Shown: positions 6,605 to 13,963 of the stretch, piece by piece
Layout of the letters: each line of letters starts with the position of its first letter
How positions within the stretch are numbered: the first letter of the stretch is position 1
Source of the DNA: a virus
Virus record (IMG/VR): IMGVR_UViG_3300035187_002411
Location: 1 to 20,232 of that record
Direction: 5' to 3' (one strand)
DNA: 20,232 nucleotides
Notes under the pieces: generated by a model
Database searches by the model: none
What the model saw: the letters and a program-made list of their open reading frames with translations, nothing else
Told to the model about the DNA's origin: nothing
Translations under genes and position numbers: made by a program

Positions 6605-7564
6605 TTAGCTCTCCTTGATAGCGGACAGGATGCGGGTAAGCACCTCGTCCGGGGTCTCGACGACGGCGGCTTCCGCAGCGCGCGGGGTCATGTCGTCTTC
6701 GTCATAGTCGCCGCTCTTCGCCTTCATGCCGCGCTCGATCACGCGTTGGATCGCGTTCACGGCATCCTGAAGGTCGGCGAGGTTCTCCCGCGAGAGGACG
6801 GCCCCCGCGCGGGATTCGAAGGCGTCCGGGAACATGTCCGGCTCCCCCTCGAGGAACAGGGCGCGAACGCCCTCGACGCCGAGGGCCTCGAGGGCCTCCG
6901 GCTCCAGGTACTCCGGCGCGATCTTCCCCGCGCGATCGTAGGCGCGGGCAAGGTGCCGGTATCGATCGGCGACGTCGTAGCCCCGACCCTGTGCCGTGTC
7001 GCGGTACAGGGCCACCATCTCGGCGGCTGTACCCGACCATCCGGCGGTCGTCGGCTCCGGCGTCGTCGCAGGAACGTCCACGGCCTCGGCGATCGCCGCG
7101 AGCGCGCGAGCCTGTCGCGCGATCAGGGCGTTCGGGTCTCCGGGGACCGGGACGGCGGAGATGTCGAGGAGGTCGGCGCGGGTGACGCGCCCACGGCTAC
7201 CGGCGACCGGGCTCGGCTCCATCGCCTGGGTATCCCAGCCGACGGAGACGGAGTGCAGGAAGCCGCCGCGGTACTTCGCCTCGATGCTGCGGGCGAAGTC
7301 GTCGGACTGGTCGAAGGTGACGTCCGCCATGAGCCGATCGCCGTCCACGAAGACGTCGGCGCGACCGATCGGGGGACGCTGTCCGGAGTAGTCGTGCGCC
7401 CAGAGGACGACCGGGTTCCGGCGGTAATTGTCGAGGTTCCAGGCGTCCATGCCGATCTCGAGGCCGTCGCGGGCGACACCTTCTGTTGAGGCGACAAATC
7501 GGATCGGCGCCCCCTCGCTCTCAGGAGTATCCGCACGGGAAATCACACCACGGATGTATCGCAT
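6605..7564 (-). CDS. Prohead protease, HK97 type (S78), with C-terminal scaffold-like extension
   Basis: This protease cuts the capsid delta domain during maturation. The catalytic domain spans about residues 1-160. NPVVLWAHD holds the catalytic histidine (His57), FLHSVSVGW the serine (Ser107), and ADLLDISAVPVPGDP the usual third position, here Asp134 where many relatives have Glu. The remaining ~150 residues are charged and helical (GKIAPEYLEPEALEALG), an extension seen in other fused protease-scaffold proteins; it may serve as the scaffold, since no separate scaffold gene is visible. ATG at 7564 with GGGAGG six bases upstream. Confidence 0.92.
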   Translation of the reverse strand: MRYIRGVISRADTPESEGAPIRFVASTEGVARDGLEIGMDAWNLDNYRRNPVVLWAHDYSGQRPPIGRADVFVDGDRLMADVTFDQSDDFARSIEAKYRGGFLHSVSVGWDTQAMEPSPVAGSRGRVTRADLLDISAVPVPGDPNALIARQARALAAIAEAVDVPATTPEPTTAGWSGTAAEMVALYRDTAQGRGYDVADRYRHLARAYDRAGKIAPEYLEPEALEALGVEGVRALFLEGEPDMFPDAFESRAGAVLSRENLADLQDAVNAIQRVIERGMKAKSGDYDEDDMTPRAAEAAVVETPDEVLTRILSAIKES

Positions 7565-7576
7565 TTACTGCCTCCC

Positions 7577-7603
7577 GTCGTCCCGCTTCCGGCGGGGAAC
7601 GAC
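7577..7603 (-). promoter_or_regulatory. Hairpin in the gap before the protease gene
   Basis: The 121-base gap (7565-7685) between portal-MuF and the protease contains CCCGC/GCGGG arms extended by GTCGT/ACGAC with a small bulge, about 10 bp of pairing and a 5-base loop, directly before the GGGAGG ribosome site. The gap is less GC-rich than its surroundings and has a TGCTAATCT stretch (7645-7653) resembling an extended -10 element, but no convincing -35, so a promoter here is only a possibility. Confidence 0.4.
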
Positions 7604-7685
7604 TGTGCGATCGAGCCCCAGATAGGTCTCTATCGCCCCTAAACAGATTAGCAGTGCCTGTCTAATGGCCAGAAAAAGGACGCGT

Positions 7686-10316
7686 TCACGATCGCCCATT
7701 CATCGCCGCCCACTCGGTGTCGCTGATCGGCACCATTGTGCAGCGACAATTGACCACGTTCCGCGCGCTCGGGAAATCTCCGGGGTACATGCCCCGCTCC
7801 CCACCGACGGTGAACGGCTCGTCCATCGCGACCGCCTGATCGTGCGCGGCGACGTGGTCGGGTCGCGTGCGGTCGTCGATCGCGGACAGCCACCGCTTCC
7901 CGCCGACGACGCCGGACTGTCGCCAGCCCTCCTCCTGCCCACCGTTGACGGCGGCGCCGACCTCGGTCCGCGCGATCGCCTCCGCGCTCGACCGGATGCG
8001 GTCGCCCATGATCGTATTGACGCGGTCGGCGGCCTTGAGCACGTCCTCGCCCTGGGCGATGCTGTCGGCGAGCGTCGCCCGGAGCGCGTCCCACGTCGTC
8101 TGGTTCACCTCTTCGGCGAAGCGTTGGATCTGCCGCTCCATGAACCTGACGACGCGCGGGTCGAGCACGTCGAAGGCCATCCCGACGCCGGTCTGCGCGA
8201 GCCCATCCTGTCCGGCGCCGGCGATGATGTCGCGGTATATCGGCCGCATCACGACGCGGAACTCCCGGATCCACCGCGCAAGCTCGAACGGGTTCTCGGC
8301 TGCATCCTCGATCGTGCGCGCGCTGCGCTCGCTCTTGACGCGGGCGAGGACCGCCTGCCGCTGTCGGCGCATCAGGTCGGCGACGGCGTTCCCGAAGCGA
8401 CGCTCCTCCGGCTCGAGGCGGCGGACCCACGCGGCGAACCGCTCGACGTGTTCGGGGTCGCCGTACTCGCGACCGGTGACGACGATCGTCCGCCCGGCCT
8501 CCTGTTCGCGCTCGATCTCGAGCTGCTTCCGCTCCGCCCAGGCGCGACCCGGGTCGCCGCCCCAGAGGTCCCACGCGACGCGACCGGGCGACGGGTAGCC
8601 GTCCTCCCCGTCGCTGAAGCCCTCGGCCTGCTTGTCGATCTCGTGCCGGGCGAAGAAGCTCTTCATCCGCGCGATCGTCTCCGGCGACACGCGCTCCCGG
8701 TTCGCGAGCTGGTTCGCGCGGGCAAGACCGACGGCGGTGCCGCCCGGTCGCCCCTCCTCTTTCCACGCGAGCGCGCGGCGGGCGACGGCGGCGACCTCTT
8801 CGGTCGGTCGCAGGTCCACGTCGGCGACGGCGCGGTGCGAGCGCGCGAGGTCGTCGAGGTCGTTCGGCGTGTCGTCTTCGTCGTCGATAGGCGTGTCGTC
8901 GATCGGCTGCTGGACCGGCTCCTGCGCTGTTGGGACCTCGCCGGACGTGACTGGCATTGATCCAGCAGGAACCCACCATGCGTCTCCCCACGACACCGGT
9001 TCGAGACCCTGCGACTGTCTGACCTCGTTGACAGTCAAGGTTCCGTTCGACAATGCCGTCGCAGCACTTACCGGCGGAACTGTGGAGGAGACTGGACCGA
9101 GGCCGCCACTCCCGGTCGGTGCCCACCAGGCGTCACCCCACGGCACCGGGTCGAGACCCTTCGACGCGCGCCACTCGTTCGGGAGCATCACCCCCGCGTC
9201 GAGCTTCTGCTTCTCGATCTCCCACTTCGCCGCCTCTGCTTCCTGCAGCACCGCGACGCCGGAGAGGTCGAACTCGATGAGGTCGGCGACGTTGGGGAAC
9301 AGCGGCAGGAGCTGCTCGGTGAGCTCGGTCGCGATGAAGCGCGCCTCCGGCTGGATCGTGTCCGTCCAGATCGCGAGCCGCGCGTCCTGTTGGTTTGCGT
9401 AGGTGCGCTCGCCGCCGACGAGGTCGAGGGGGACGCCGTAGGCGCGACAGATCTCCTCGAGCGACCACTTGAGCGAGCCGAGGTATTCGGCGTCCTTCGG
9501 CGTCACGCTCAGCGGCTGGAACTTCGCCTCGAAGCGGAGGACGCCCCACCGGTGCGCTTTGTCCGCGCCTTTGAACCGGCGGCTCATCGACTGCTCGAGC
9601 CCGCGCGCCTGCTCTTCGGTGAGCGTCTGCCCGTTCGCCGGTTGCACGACCCCCGCGAGCTGCAGCCCGTTCCGGAACATCGCGGCGTTCGAGATCATCG
9701 CGGCCCGGCTCGTGTCGGCGGCGATCGCGGCGGAGGCGAGCGGCGACAGCCCGTCGAACTCGTCGAGCGGGTTCGGGTAGCGCAGCCAGATCACCTCGTC
9801 GCGCTCGAAGCGCATCGGCTCCTGATCGCTCCCGACCTGGTAGAGGAAGTGGCTAACGTAGGCTTCTTTGTCCGGGACGACGGTGACCCGGTCCGGCCTC
9901 GCCCACCACATCTCCATCGGTCGCCCGCGTCGGTTCGTCCCCCGGTCGAGGAAGATGTACGCGGACCCCCAGAGGCAGAGGCTGAGCTCCGTCATCTCGA
10001 CGAGCCGCTGGAACGTCCAAAAAGGGTTGACCTTCGAAAGGAGCTCGACGAGCGGCCCGCCAGTGACCTTGTCCTTGCGACCGTCGGGACCGACGCGGTA
10101 GGCGACGATCGGCAGCGAGGAGAGGAGCGAGGCGCGGATACGCGCGGCGGTGTAGACCGCGTTGCTCGTCTGGATGTACTCGCCATAGTCGACCCGCGAC
10201 TCCTGCTCGAGCCCGAAGCCCGCGAGGTAGTTGGCGATGCCAGGATCGGGGACGGAGCCCGGACCGGTGACGAACGCTCGGGCGACGGTGTCGGCGTATC
10301 GACGCATACGACTCAC
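7686..10316 (-). CDS. Portal protein fused to a MuF-type minor head protein
   Basis: The 876-residue product starts at GTG 10316, eight bases after GGAGG, overlapping the large terminase stop by four bases. Residues ~30-395 are an HK97 gp3-type portal: SNAVYTAARIRASLLSSLPI, GDSAY-like GSAYIFLDRG, DEVIWLRYPNPLDEFDGLSPL and RAYGVPLDLVGG. Two copies of the portal end motif (NEWRASKGLDPVPWGD and NEVRQSQGLEPVSWGD) are exactly 50 residues apart. After an acidic linker (~465-490) comes a module at ~505-598 (GGTAVGLARANQLANR, SFFARHEIDK, GRVAWDLWGGDPGRAWA) that I recall from other phage head proteins. Residues ~640-868 are MuF: AEAIARTEVG, WLSAIDDRTRPDH and NVVNCRCT. MuF proteins enter the head with DNA. 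No internal stop or separate MuF start is needed, so a true fusion is likely. Most sequence upstream of 10316 in this frame shadows terminase. Confidence 0.9.
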   Translation of the reverse strand: MSRMRRYADTVARAFVTGPGSVPDPGIANYLAGFGLEQESRVDYGEYIQTSNAVYTAARIRASLLSSLPIVAYRVGPDGRKDKVTGGPLVELLSKVNPFWTFQRLVEMTELSLCLWGSAYIFLDRGTNRRGRPMEMWWARPDRVTVVPDKEAYVSHFLYQVGSDQEPMRFERDEVIWLRYPNPLDEFDGLSPLASAAIAADTSRAAMISNAAMFRNGLQLAGVVQPANGQTLTEEQARGLEQSMSRRFKGADKAHRWGVLRFEAKFQPLSVTPKDAEYLGSLKWSLEEICRAYGVPLDLVGGERTYANQQDARLAIWTDTIQPEARFIATELTEQLLPLFPNVADLIEFDLSGVAVLQEAEAAKWEIEKQKLDAGVMLPNEWRASKGLDPVPWGDAWWAPTGSGGLGPVSSTVPPVSAATALSNGTLTVNEVRQSQGLEPVSWGDAWWVPAGSMPVTSGEVPTAQEPVQQPIDDTPIDDEDDTPNDLDDLARSHRAVADVDLRPTEEVAAVARRALAWKEEGRPGGTAVGLARANQLANRERVSPETIARMKSFFARHEIDKQAEGFSDGEDGYPSPGRVAWDLWGGDPGRAWAERKQLEIEREQEAGRTIVVTGREYGDPEHVERFAAWVRRLEPEERRFGNAVADLMRRQRQAVLARVKSERSARTIEDAAENPFELARWIREFRVVMRPIYRDIIAGAGQDGLAQTGVGMAFDVLDPRVVRFMERQIQRFAEEVNQTTWDALRATLADSIAQGEDVLKAADRVNTIMGDRIRSSAEAIARTEVGAAVNGGQEEGWRQSGVVGGKRWLSAIDDRTRPDHVAAHDQAVAMDEPFTVGGERGMYPGDFPSARNVVNCRCTMVPISDTEWAAMNGRS
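8958..9200 (-). repeat. Imperfect duplication in the portal-MuF hinge (150-bp offset)
   Basis: The coding DNA for residues 373-403 and 423-453 of the portal-MuF gene encodes two similar segments, each with the order NE-x-R-x-S-x-GL-x-P-V-x-WGDAWW-x-P. The second copy lies 150 bases (50 codons) after the first. The duplication keeps the frame and lengthens the hinge between the portal body and the MuF part. Confidence 0.8.
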
Positions 10317-11512
10317 AGAAACAACCTCCCCGACAACGCTGGTTCGCTCAGATGCATCACGGCGTATCTGAGCGCGTCCATCGCGTGGTCGAACTCCTTG
10401 ACTGGCTTGTCGTTGTCCGACTTGCTCCCATCCGGGTAGCGATACGCCTCGAACTCCGCGATGGTGTTGACACAGGACGGGTCGATCGTGAAGCCGTGTT
10501 CGAGCCTGTCGACAACGCGCCCGATGCCCTCGACGACGGCGTTCTCGCCCTTCACGGCTGGGTACCCGGCTCGCTGGAGGTCGAGGATGTACCCCGCGGC
10601 GCTCGGGTCGAGCACCACCGCTTCGGCCTGGCTCGCGTCCACTGCCGCCCTGATCGTCTCCACGATCTCGCCGGCCGCCATGTTGCGGCGATACACCTCG
10701 GCCCCGAGGTGAATGCGCTCGTCGCCCGCCTGGTGGACGGTAAGGATCGCGGTCGGGTTGCGGGTGCCGACGTCGACGGCGACGATCGTCCGCCACCCGG
10801 TCACGTCGACCCGGCGCACGTGACGCGCGCGCGAGAACTGCGCGTAGACCAGCCCCTCGAACGCGACGAACTCGCCACCGAGCTCCTGTGCCGCGAAGGC
10901 GCCGCTGTAACCGATGCTCTTCGCAAAGCCGTCGGGGAGCTCGGGATTCTCGTCGGTGCGCACCCGCCAGAGCGGATGCAGCGGGTCGAACTCGGTCCCG
11001 CTGGCGTCGCGCTCCCACTCTTCCCAGAGCCAGTTGCGCCCCTTCGGCGTCGACGTCACCCATGCCTGCGGGCGATCGCCGGTGCGCACGCGGCCCTTGA
11101 CGATCTGCCACGCTTCGCGCGTGACGTACGCCGCCTCGTCGACCCACGCCCATTCGAGGTTCGGACCGCGCAGGCCGTCGGGGTTGTCGAGCGAGCGGCA
11201 AAGAATCTCGTGCCCGGTGCCGAGGATCGTGATGCTGTTCTCGCTCTTGTGGAGCGTGTGCGGCACCCCGTGCGCCGTCAGGAGGTCGATCAGCGTGCGT
11301 CTGGTCGCGTCACGCAGCATCGCGTACGTCGGTGCGTAGATCGTGCCCACGCCCCGCTGCCCGATGCGCGTCAGCACCTTCGCGGCGCCGGCGTAGGACT
11401 TGCCGGAGCCGATGCCGCCGATGTAGGCCGGATAGGCCGCGGTGCTCGTCACGAAGCGCCGCTGACGCGGGAACAGGGCCACGGTCGAGCGCCGCTCCTC
11501 GGCCACACTCAC
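10313..11512 (-). CDS. Terminase large subunit
   Basis: The 399-residue motor-nuclease drives DNA into the prohead and cuts it. I place the start at GTG 11512, which overlaps the small-subunit stop by four bases and gives a normal N-terminus; the much longer reading frame only shadows the small subunit. The ATPase part carries Walker A GGIGSGKS (32-39), Walker B WVDE (123-126) and the coupling motif TSTPKG (153-158). The RNase H-like nuclease has Asp247 (VAVDVGT), Asp302 (VVLDPSA) and Asp375/Asp379 (EFDHAMDALRYA). All hallmark residues are present, so the enzyme should be active. At ~400 residues it is compact for this family. Confidence 0.95.
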   Translation of the reverse strand: MSVAEERRSTVALFPRQRRFVTSTAAYPAYIGGIGSGKSYAGAAKVLTRIGQRGVGTIYAPTYAMLRDATRRTLIDLLTAHGVPHTLHKSENSITILGTGHEILCRSLDNPDGLRGPNLEWAWVDEAAYVTREAWQIVKGRVRTGDRPQAWVTSTPKGRNWLWEEWERDASGTEFDPLHPLWRVRTDENPELPDGFAKSIGYSGAFAAQELGGEFVAFEGLVYAQFSRARHVRRVDVTGWRTIVAVDVGTRNPTAILTVHQAGDERIHLGAEVYRRNMAAGEIVETIRAAVDASQAEAVVLDPSAAGYILDLQRAGYPAVKGENAVVEGIGRVVDRLEHGFTIDPSCVNTIAEFEAYRYPDGSKSDNDKPVKEFDHAMDALRYAVMHLSEPALSGRLFL

Positions 11513-11895
11513 TGCGGGCCATCCTCGCGCTCGGCGATCACGATCGTCAGCGCGGTGCCACCAGGCCCGGTGTGCTCGTGCGTGCTCTTCTCGCGCCACT
11601 TGTCCGGGCGCCGCGCCTTCAACGTGGCCAGCAGCGCGACGACGTTGCCATCGCGCCCGAGGTCGAGCAGGTCGTCCTCGATATGGTCCGTGCCCTCGTC
11701 GATGGCCTCGGCCACCGCCGCGGCAAACTCCGGGTGTCGCTGCTTCTGGAAATAAAACGTCGATGTTTGGACCCCGCAGGCGCGACAAGCCCCGGCCACG
11801 GTCTTCCCGCTCCGGAGCTGGTCGAGCAGTTCCTGCTCCTTTTTCTTGGTCCACTGGCTCCAGTTGCCCTTACCCACACCGCCCCCAACCACCAC
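11509..11895 (-). CDS. Terminase small subunit (DNA-recognition)
   Basis: The 128-residue product directly precedes the large terminase and has the expected helix-turn-helix region: ELLDQLRSGKTVAGACRACG followed by VQTSTFYFQKQRHPEF, a phBC6A51/Terminase_1-like pattern in which a helix with GKTV..AC..CGV feeds a recognition helix starting with S/T. The rest forms a helical oligomerisation region ending before a T/G-rich tail. Small subunits bind the packaging site, usually in or beside their own gene; here the noncoding repeat array lies just upstream. The start is uncertain: GTG 11895 is used, but a GTG six codons later is also possible, and neither has a strong ribosome site. Confidence 0.8.
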   Translation of the reverse strand: MVVGGGVGKGNWSQWTKKKEQELLDQLRSGKTVAGACRACGVQTSTFYFQKQRHPEFAAAVAEAIDEGTDHIEDDLLDLGRDGNVVALLATLKARRPDKWREKSTHEHTGPGGTALTIVIAEREDGPQ

Positions 11896-12039
11896 GCGGC
11901 GTTCCCCGTCTCCACCCTAGCACCGGCTGTCCAGTGCCCAGGGCGGAGCGGGGCCGTTGCTCTCGAGCATACCGAGGCCTGACAACCCCACCGCGCCCCG
12001 TCGGCTAGAGATGTGCGGATCGGCGCCGGGCGTGGCTTG

Positions 12040-13080
12040 CGTAGTCGCAAGGCACGGCTAGCCATGGCGAGACCCGGGCCGGGTAGTCGTGCGTCCTGAC
12101 AAGAGCTGGCTAGTCGTCTGTGCTGTTCAGGTGCGAATGGCGGAGCGTAGATAAGTCGCGCGTCGAGCACGGACTGGCGTGGCGGTGACTAGTCGGATGC
12201 ACCGGGCAGCGGGGGTCAGGATGCGTGCGGTGATGTGTTGGCAAGTCGGCAGCCAAGCGATGGCGCGCGGTGAGATGACCAGTCGCTGGCAATGGCAGGT
12301 TGGGAATTGGCTAGTCGCCACGAAGGGTCCTGGCTTGAAGTGCATAGTCGATCGCGTTGGACACGGCTGGTCCCGGGGATGAGTTGGCCCGTCGAGTGGC
12401 ACGGCAAGTCTAGGCCAGTCGTTGGGAGAGACACGGCATGAGGCAGGTAGACATGACAAGTCGGCAGCAATGACCAGGCCAGGCGAGTCCTGTGCCGGCT
12501 GGGGAAGGCCCGTCGAGCGTTTCGTCAGTGATGCGTCCCCGTGGCGATATGGCCTGTCGAATGGCACGAGCGGCAGTGAAAAGAACAGCTCCGGGTAGTC
12601 GGCATGCGCGGGTATGCAACGTCGCTTGTGGCGCCTGGTCGCGCAGGGATGTGTGACGTCGCTGGCGCCGCCTGGATGCGAGAGGCTATGGGACGGCTCG
12701 CATTGTCGCCTGCGTCGGCATGCGGTGATTGGCTACGGCAAGTCACGTGGCATGGCGAGGACGCGATGCATGGGCGCGTATTGTCGCCTGCTGCTGGCAT
12801 GCGTCGTGCTGGCGTGGCAAGTCACGTGGCACGGCCTGCGGGTCCTGCGGCGCACGGTCTCGGCATGGCCCGTCAGTAGTGGTGCCTTGGCGGGTGTCGC
12901 AACGACATGTCGGCATGATCAGGATGTGCCATGGCACGTGAGGTCGCAGGTCGGGTGTGGGGCTGGCCCGTGAAGTCAACAGTCAGGCGAGGAGGTGCAA
13001 TGAAAAGTCGCTCGCATGGGCATGACCTGCGAAGACAAGTCGGCCGGGCGAGAATTGAGCAGTCTTGAATAGTCGGGCGG
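12040..13080 (+). repeat. Strand-biased degenerate repeat array with AGTCG core
   Basis: AGTCG occurs 15 times on the plus strand (starts 12043, 12085, 12112, 12154, 12191, 12244, 12281, 12313, 12346, 12417, 12459, 12597, 13006, 13038, 13071), whereas I find no CGACT in the same stretch; roughly one of each would be expected in random sequence of this GC. Many copies sit in a wider TGGC(T/A/C)AGTCG box, and variants such as GGCC(C/T)GTCGA fill gaps (12387, 12507, 12551). Early spacings are 42, 27, 42, 37, 53, 37, 32 and 33 bases. The array ends about 145 bases upstream of the small terminase gene. Packaging site, replication origin or partition-type binding array are all possible. Confidence 0.75.
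12702..12831 (+). repeat. Two-copy tandem repeat, 78-79 bp unit, inside the array
   Basis: ATTGTCGCCTGC is found at 12702-12713 and 12780-12791 (offset 78), GGCATGCG at 12717 and 12796 (offset 79) and GGCAAGTCACGTGGCA at 12737-12752 and 12816-12831 (offset 79). The blocks keep order and spacing while the DNA between them has diverged, which marks an old tandem duplication with conserved boxes. Confidence 0.75.
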
Positions 13081-13133
13081 GACGTCGTGCGTTGGCGTGA
13101 ATCGTCGATCGGCGTGAATCGCTGTGTGTCGAA

Positions 13134-13165
13134 GGCCGGCGGCGACGCATCGCGCCCCGCCGGCC
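13134..13165 (-). terminator. GC-rich hairpin after the early operon
   Basis: The perfect 9-bp arms GGCCGGCGG and CCGCCGGCC enclose a 14-base loop, starting 18 bases after the stop of the last early gene at 13184. There is no U-tract, which is not unusual in high-GC hosts. Its position at the end of the operon makes transcription termination the likeliest role. Confidence 0.55.
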
Positions 13166-13183
13166 AGACAATCTCCGCCTCGA

Positions 13184-13942
13184 CTAGATCTTCTGGAACA
13201 CCATCACCTTGAACTGCCCGTGGCTCTGCGAGCGCAGCGCCCCCAGCCCCGAGTACTGCAGATACGTCAGCAGCAGCTTCCACTGCTCCTGCTCAATCCG
13301 CTCCTTCCCCGTCTGCGGGTCCACCAGGCTCTTCAGCACGAACGTGATCCGCGGCTGCTCCACGTAGTCATACTGCGTCAGCGTGCTCCGGCTCCCGCTC
13401 GGCCCGCTCACCACGCCGTGCTGCGTCCACGTCCCGTCCGGCTCCGTCCGCCCCAGGTGGATGCGCTGCCCCTCGACGAAGATCCACTCGCTCAGCGCGT
13501 TCTTCGGCCCCTTCTTCGTCTTCCCCCACCGCTCGCCGGCGAAGAGCACCGAGGTGGCCTCCTTGAAGCCCGCCTTCACCTGCCGCGACTCGATGTACAG
13601 CCCGCTGGCGTCGCGCTTGAACGTGTTGCCGTGCCGCTCGGCCCCCACCTTCTCCGAGACCGCGATGATCTCGTCGAGCGTCGCCTCTTCCGGCGTGTCC
13701 ACCCCGATCTCGCCGAGCGTCCGCCGCACCATCGCCGCGAGCTCCGCGTCCTCGTCCACGCCCGCCCGCGCCCGGATCCAGCCGGCGATCAGGTCCGCCT
13801 TCTGCGGCGTGCCCCCCATCAGCTTGTCCGTGAACTGGCACTCCACCCGGTAGCGGATGAAGAGCTCCTCGTCCAGCGCGTCGAAGATCCCGTGGATCTC
13901 GTCCGGGTTCAAGAGCTGCGGCTTCTGCATCGTCGTGCTCAT
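13184..13942 (-). CDS. Conserved-type phage protein of unknown function, RAMP-like glycine-rich C-terminus
   Basis: The 252-residue protein has no function I can name. It starts at an ATG with GAGAGGAA about eight bases upstream. The N-terminal half has a strand YRVECQFTDKLMGGTP followed by helices; the middle reads GLYIESRQVKAGFKEA, then WIFVEGQRIHL; the end has DYVEQPRITFVLKSL, a helix QWKLLLTYLQYSG and the loop GLGALRSQSHGQF leading into a final strand. That last loop resembles the glycine-rich loop of RAMP/Cas7-Cas5-type RNA-binding folds (G-x-G-x-x-R-S-x-x-x-G-x-F). I recall related uncharacterised proteins in other phages. It is the last gene before the noncoding region. The RAMP link is a hypothesis, not an assignment. 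Confidence 0.75.
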   Translation of the reverse strand: MSTTMQKPQLLNPDEIHGIFDALDEELFIRYRVECQFTDKLMGGTPQKADLIAGWIRARAGVDEDAELAAMVRRTLGEIGVDTPEEATLDEIIAVSEKVGAERHGNTFKRDASGLYIESRQVKAGFKEATSVLFAGERWGKTKKGPKNALSEWIFVEGQRIHLGRTEPDGTWTQHGVVSGPSGSRSTLTQYDYVEQPRITFVLKSLVDPQTGKERIEQEQWKLLLTYLQYSGLGALRSQSHGQFKVMVFQKI

Positions 13943-13963
13943 GGTCGTTCCTCTCCCTGTCAG

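Larger units (their letters stand above)
11896..13183. other. 1.29-kb noncoding region between replication and packaging modules
   Basis: No credible gene is present. The reading frames found on either strand are short, low-complexity and change with the repeat phase. About 12040-13080 is filled with degenerate repeats (separate entries); 13134-13165 is a hairpin; GGCGTGAATCG occurs twice (13094-13104 and 13111-13121); 11896-12040 shows no structure I can interpret and must hold the leader of the terminase operon. In the repeat array the plus strand is G- and T-rich, unlike the flanking genes, whose plus strand is C-rich. I see no tRNA and no convincing promoter. Confidence 0.8.

Noticed and set aside
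7645-7653. Promoter (extended -10, TGCTAATCT) before the protease gene
   Set aside because: No matching -35 at proper distance, and a TG-n-TA-like element can occur by chance in this AT-richer gap.
7648-9126. Minus-strand frame overlapping portal-MuF (492 codons)
   Set aside because: Out-of-frame shadow with arginine-rich low-complexity translation; the portal-MuF frame explains the DNA.
10317-11201. N-terminal extension of the portal-MuF frame by about 295 codons
   Set aside because: It only shadows the large terminase; the GTG at 10316 has a GGAGG site and the same 4-base overlap as other junctions.
12127-12973. Several frames of 64-146 codons on both strands in the repeat array
   Set aside because: They have low-complexity translations, no ribosome sites and inconsistent phase relative to the repeats.
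12040-13080. CRISPR array
   Set aside because: The repeated core is only about 5-11 bases, spacing is irregular, and no cas genes are present.
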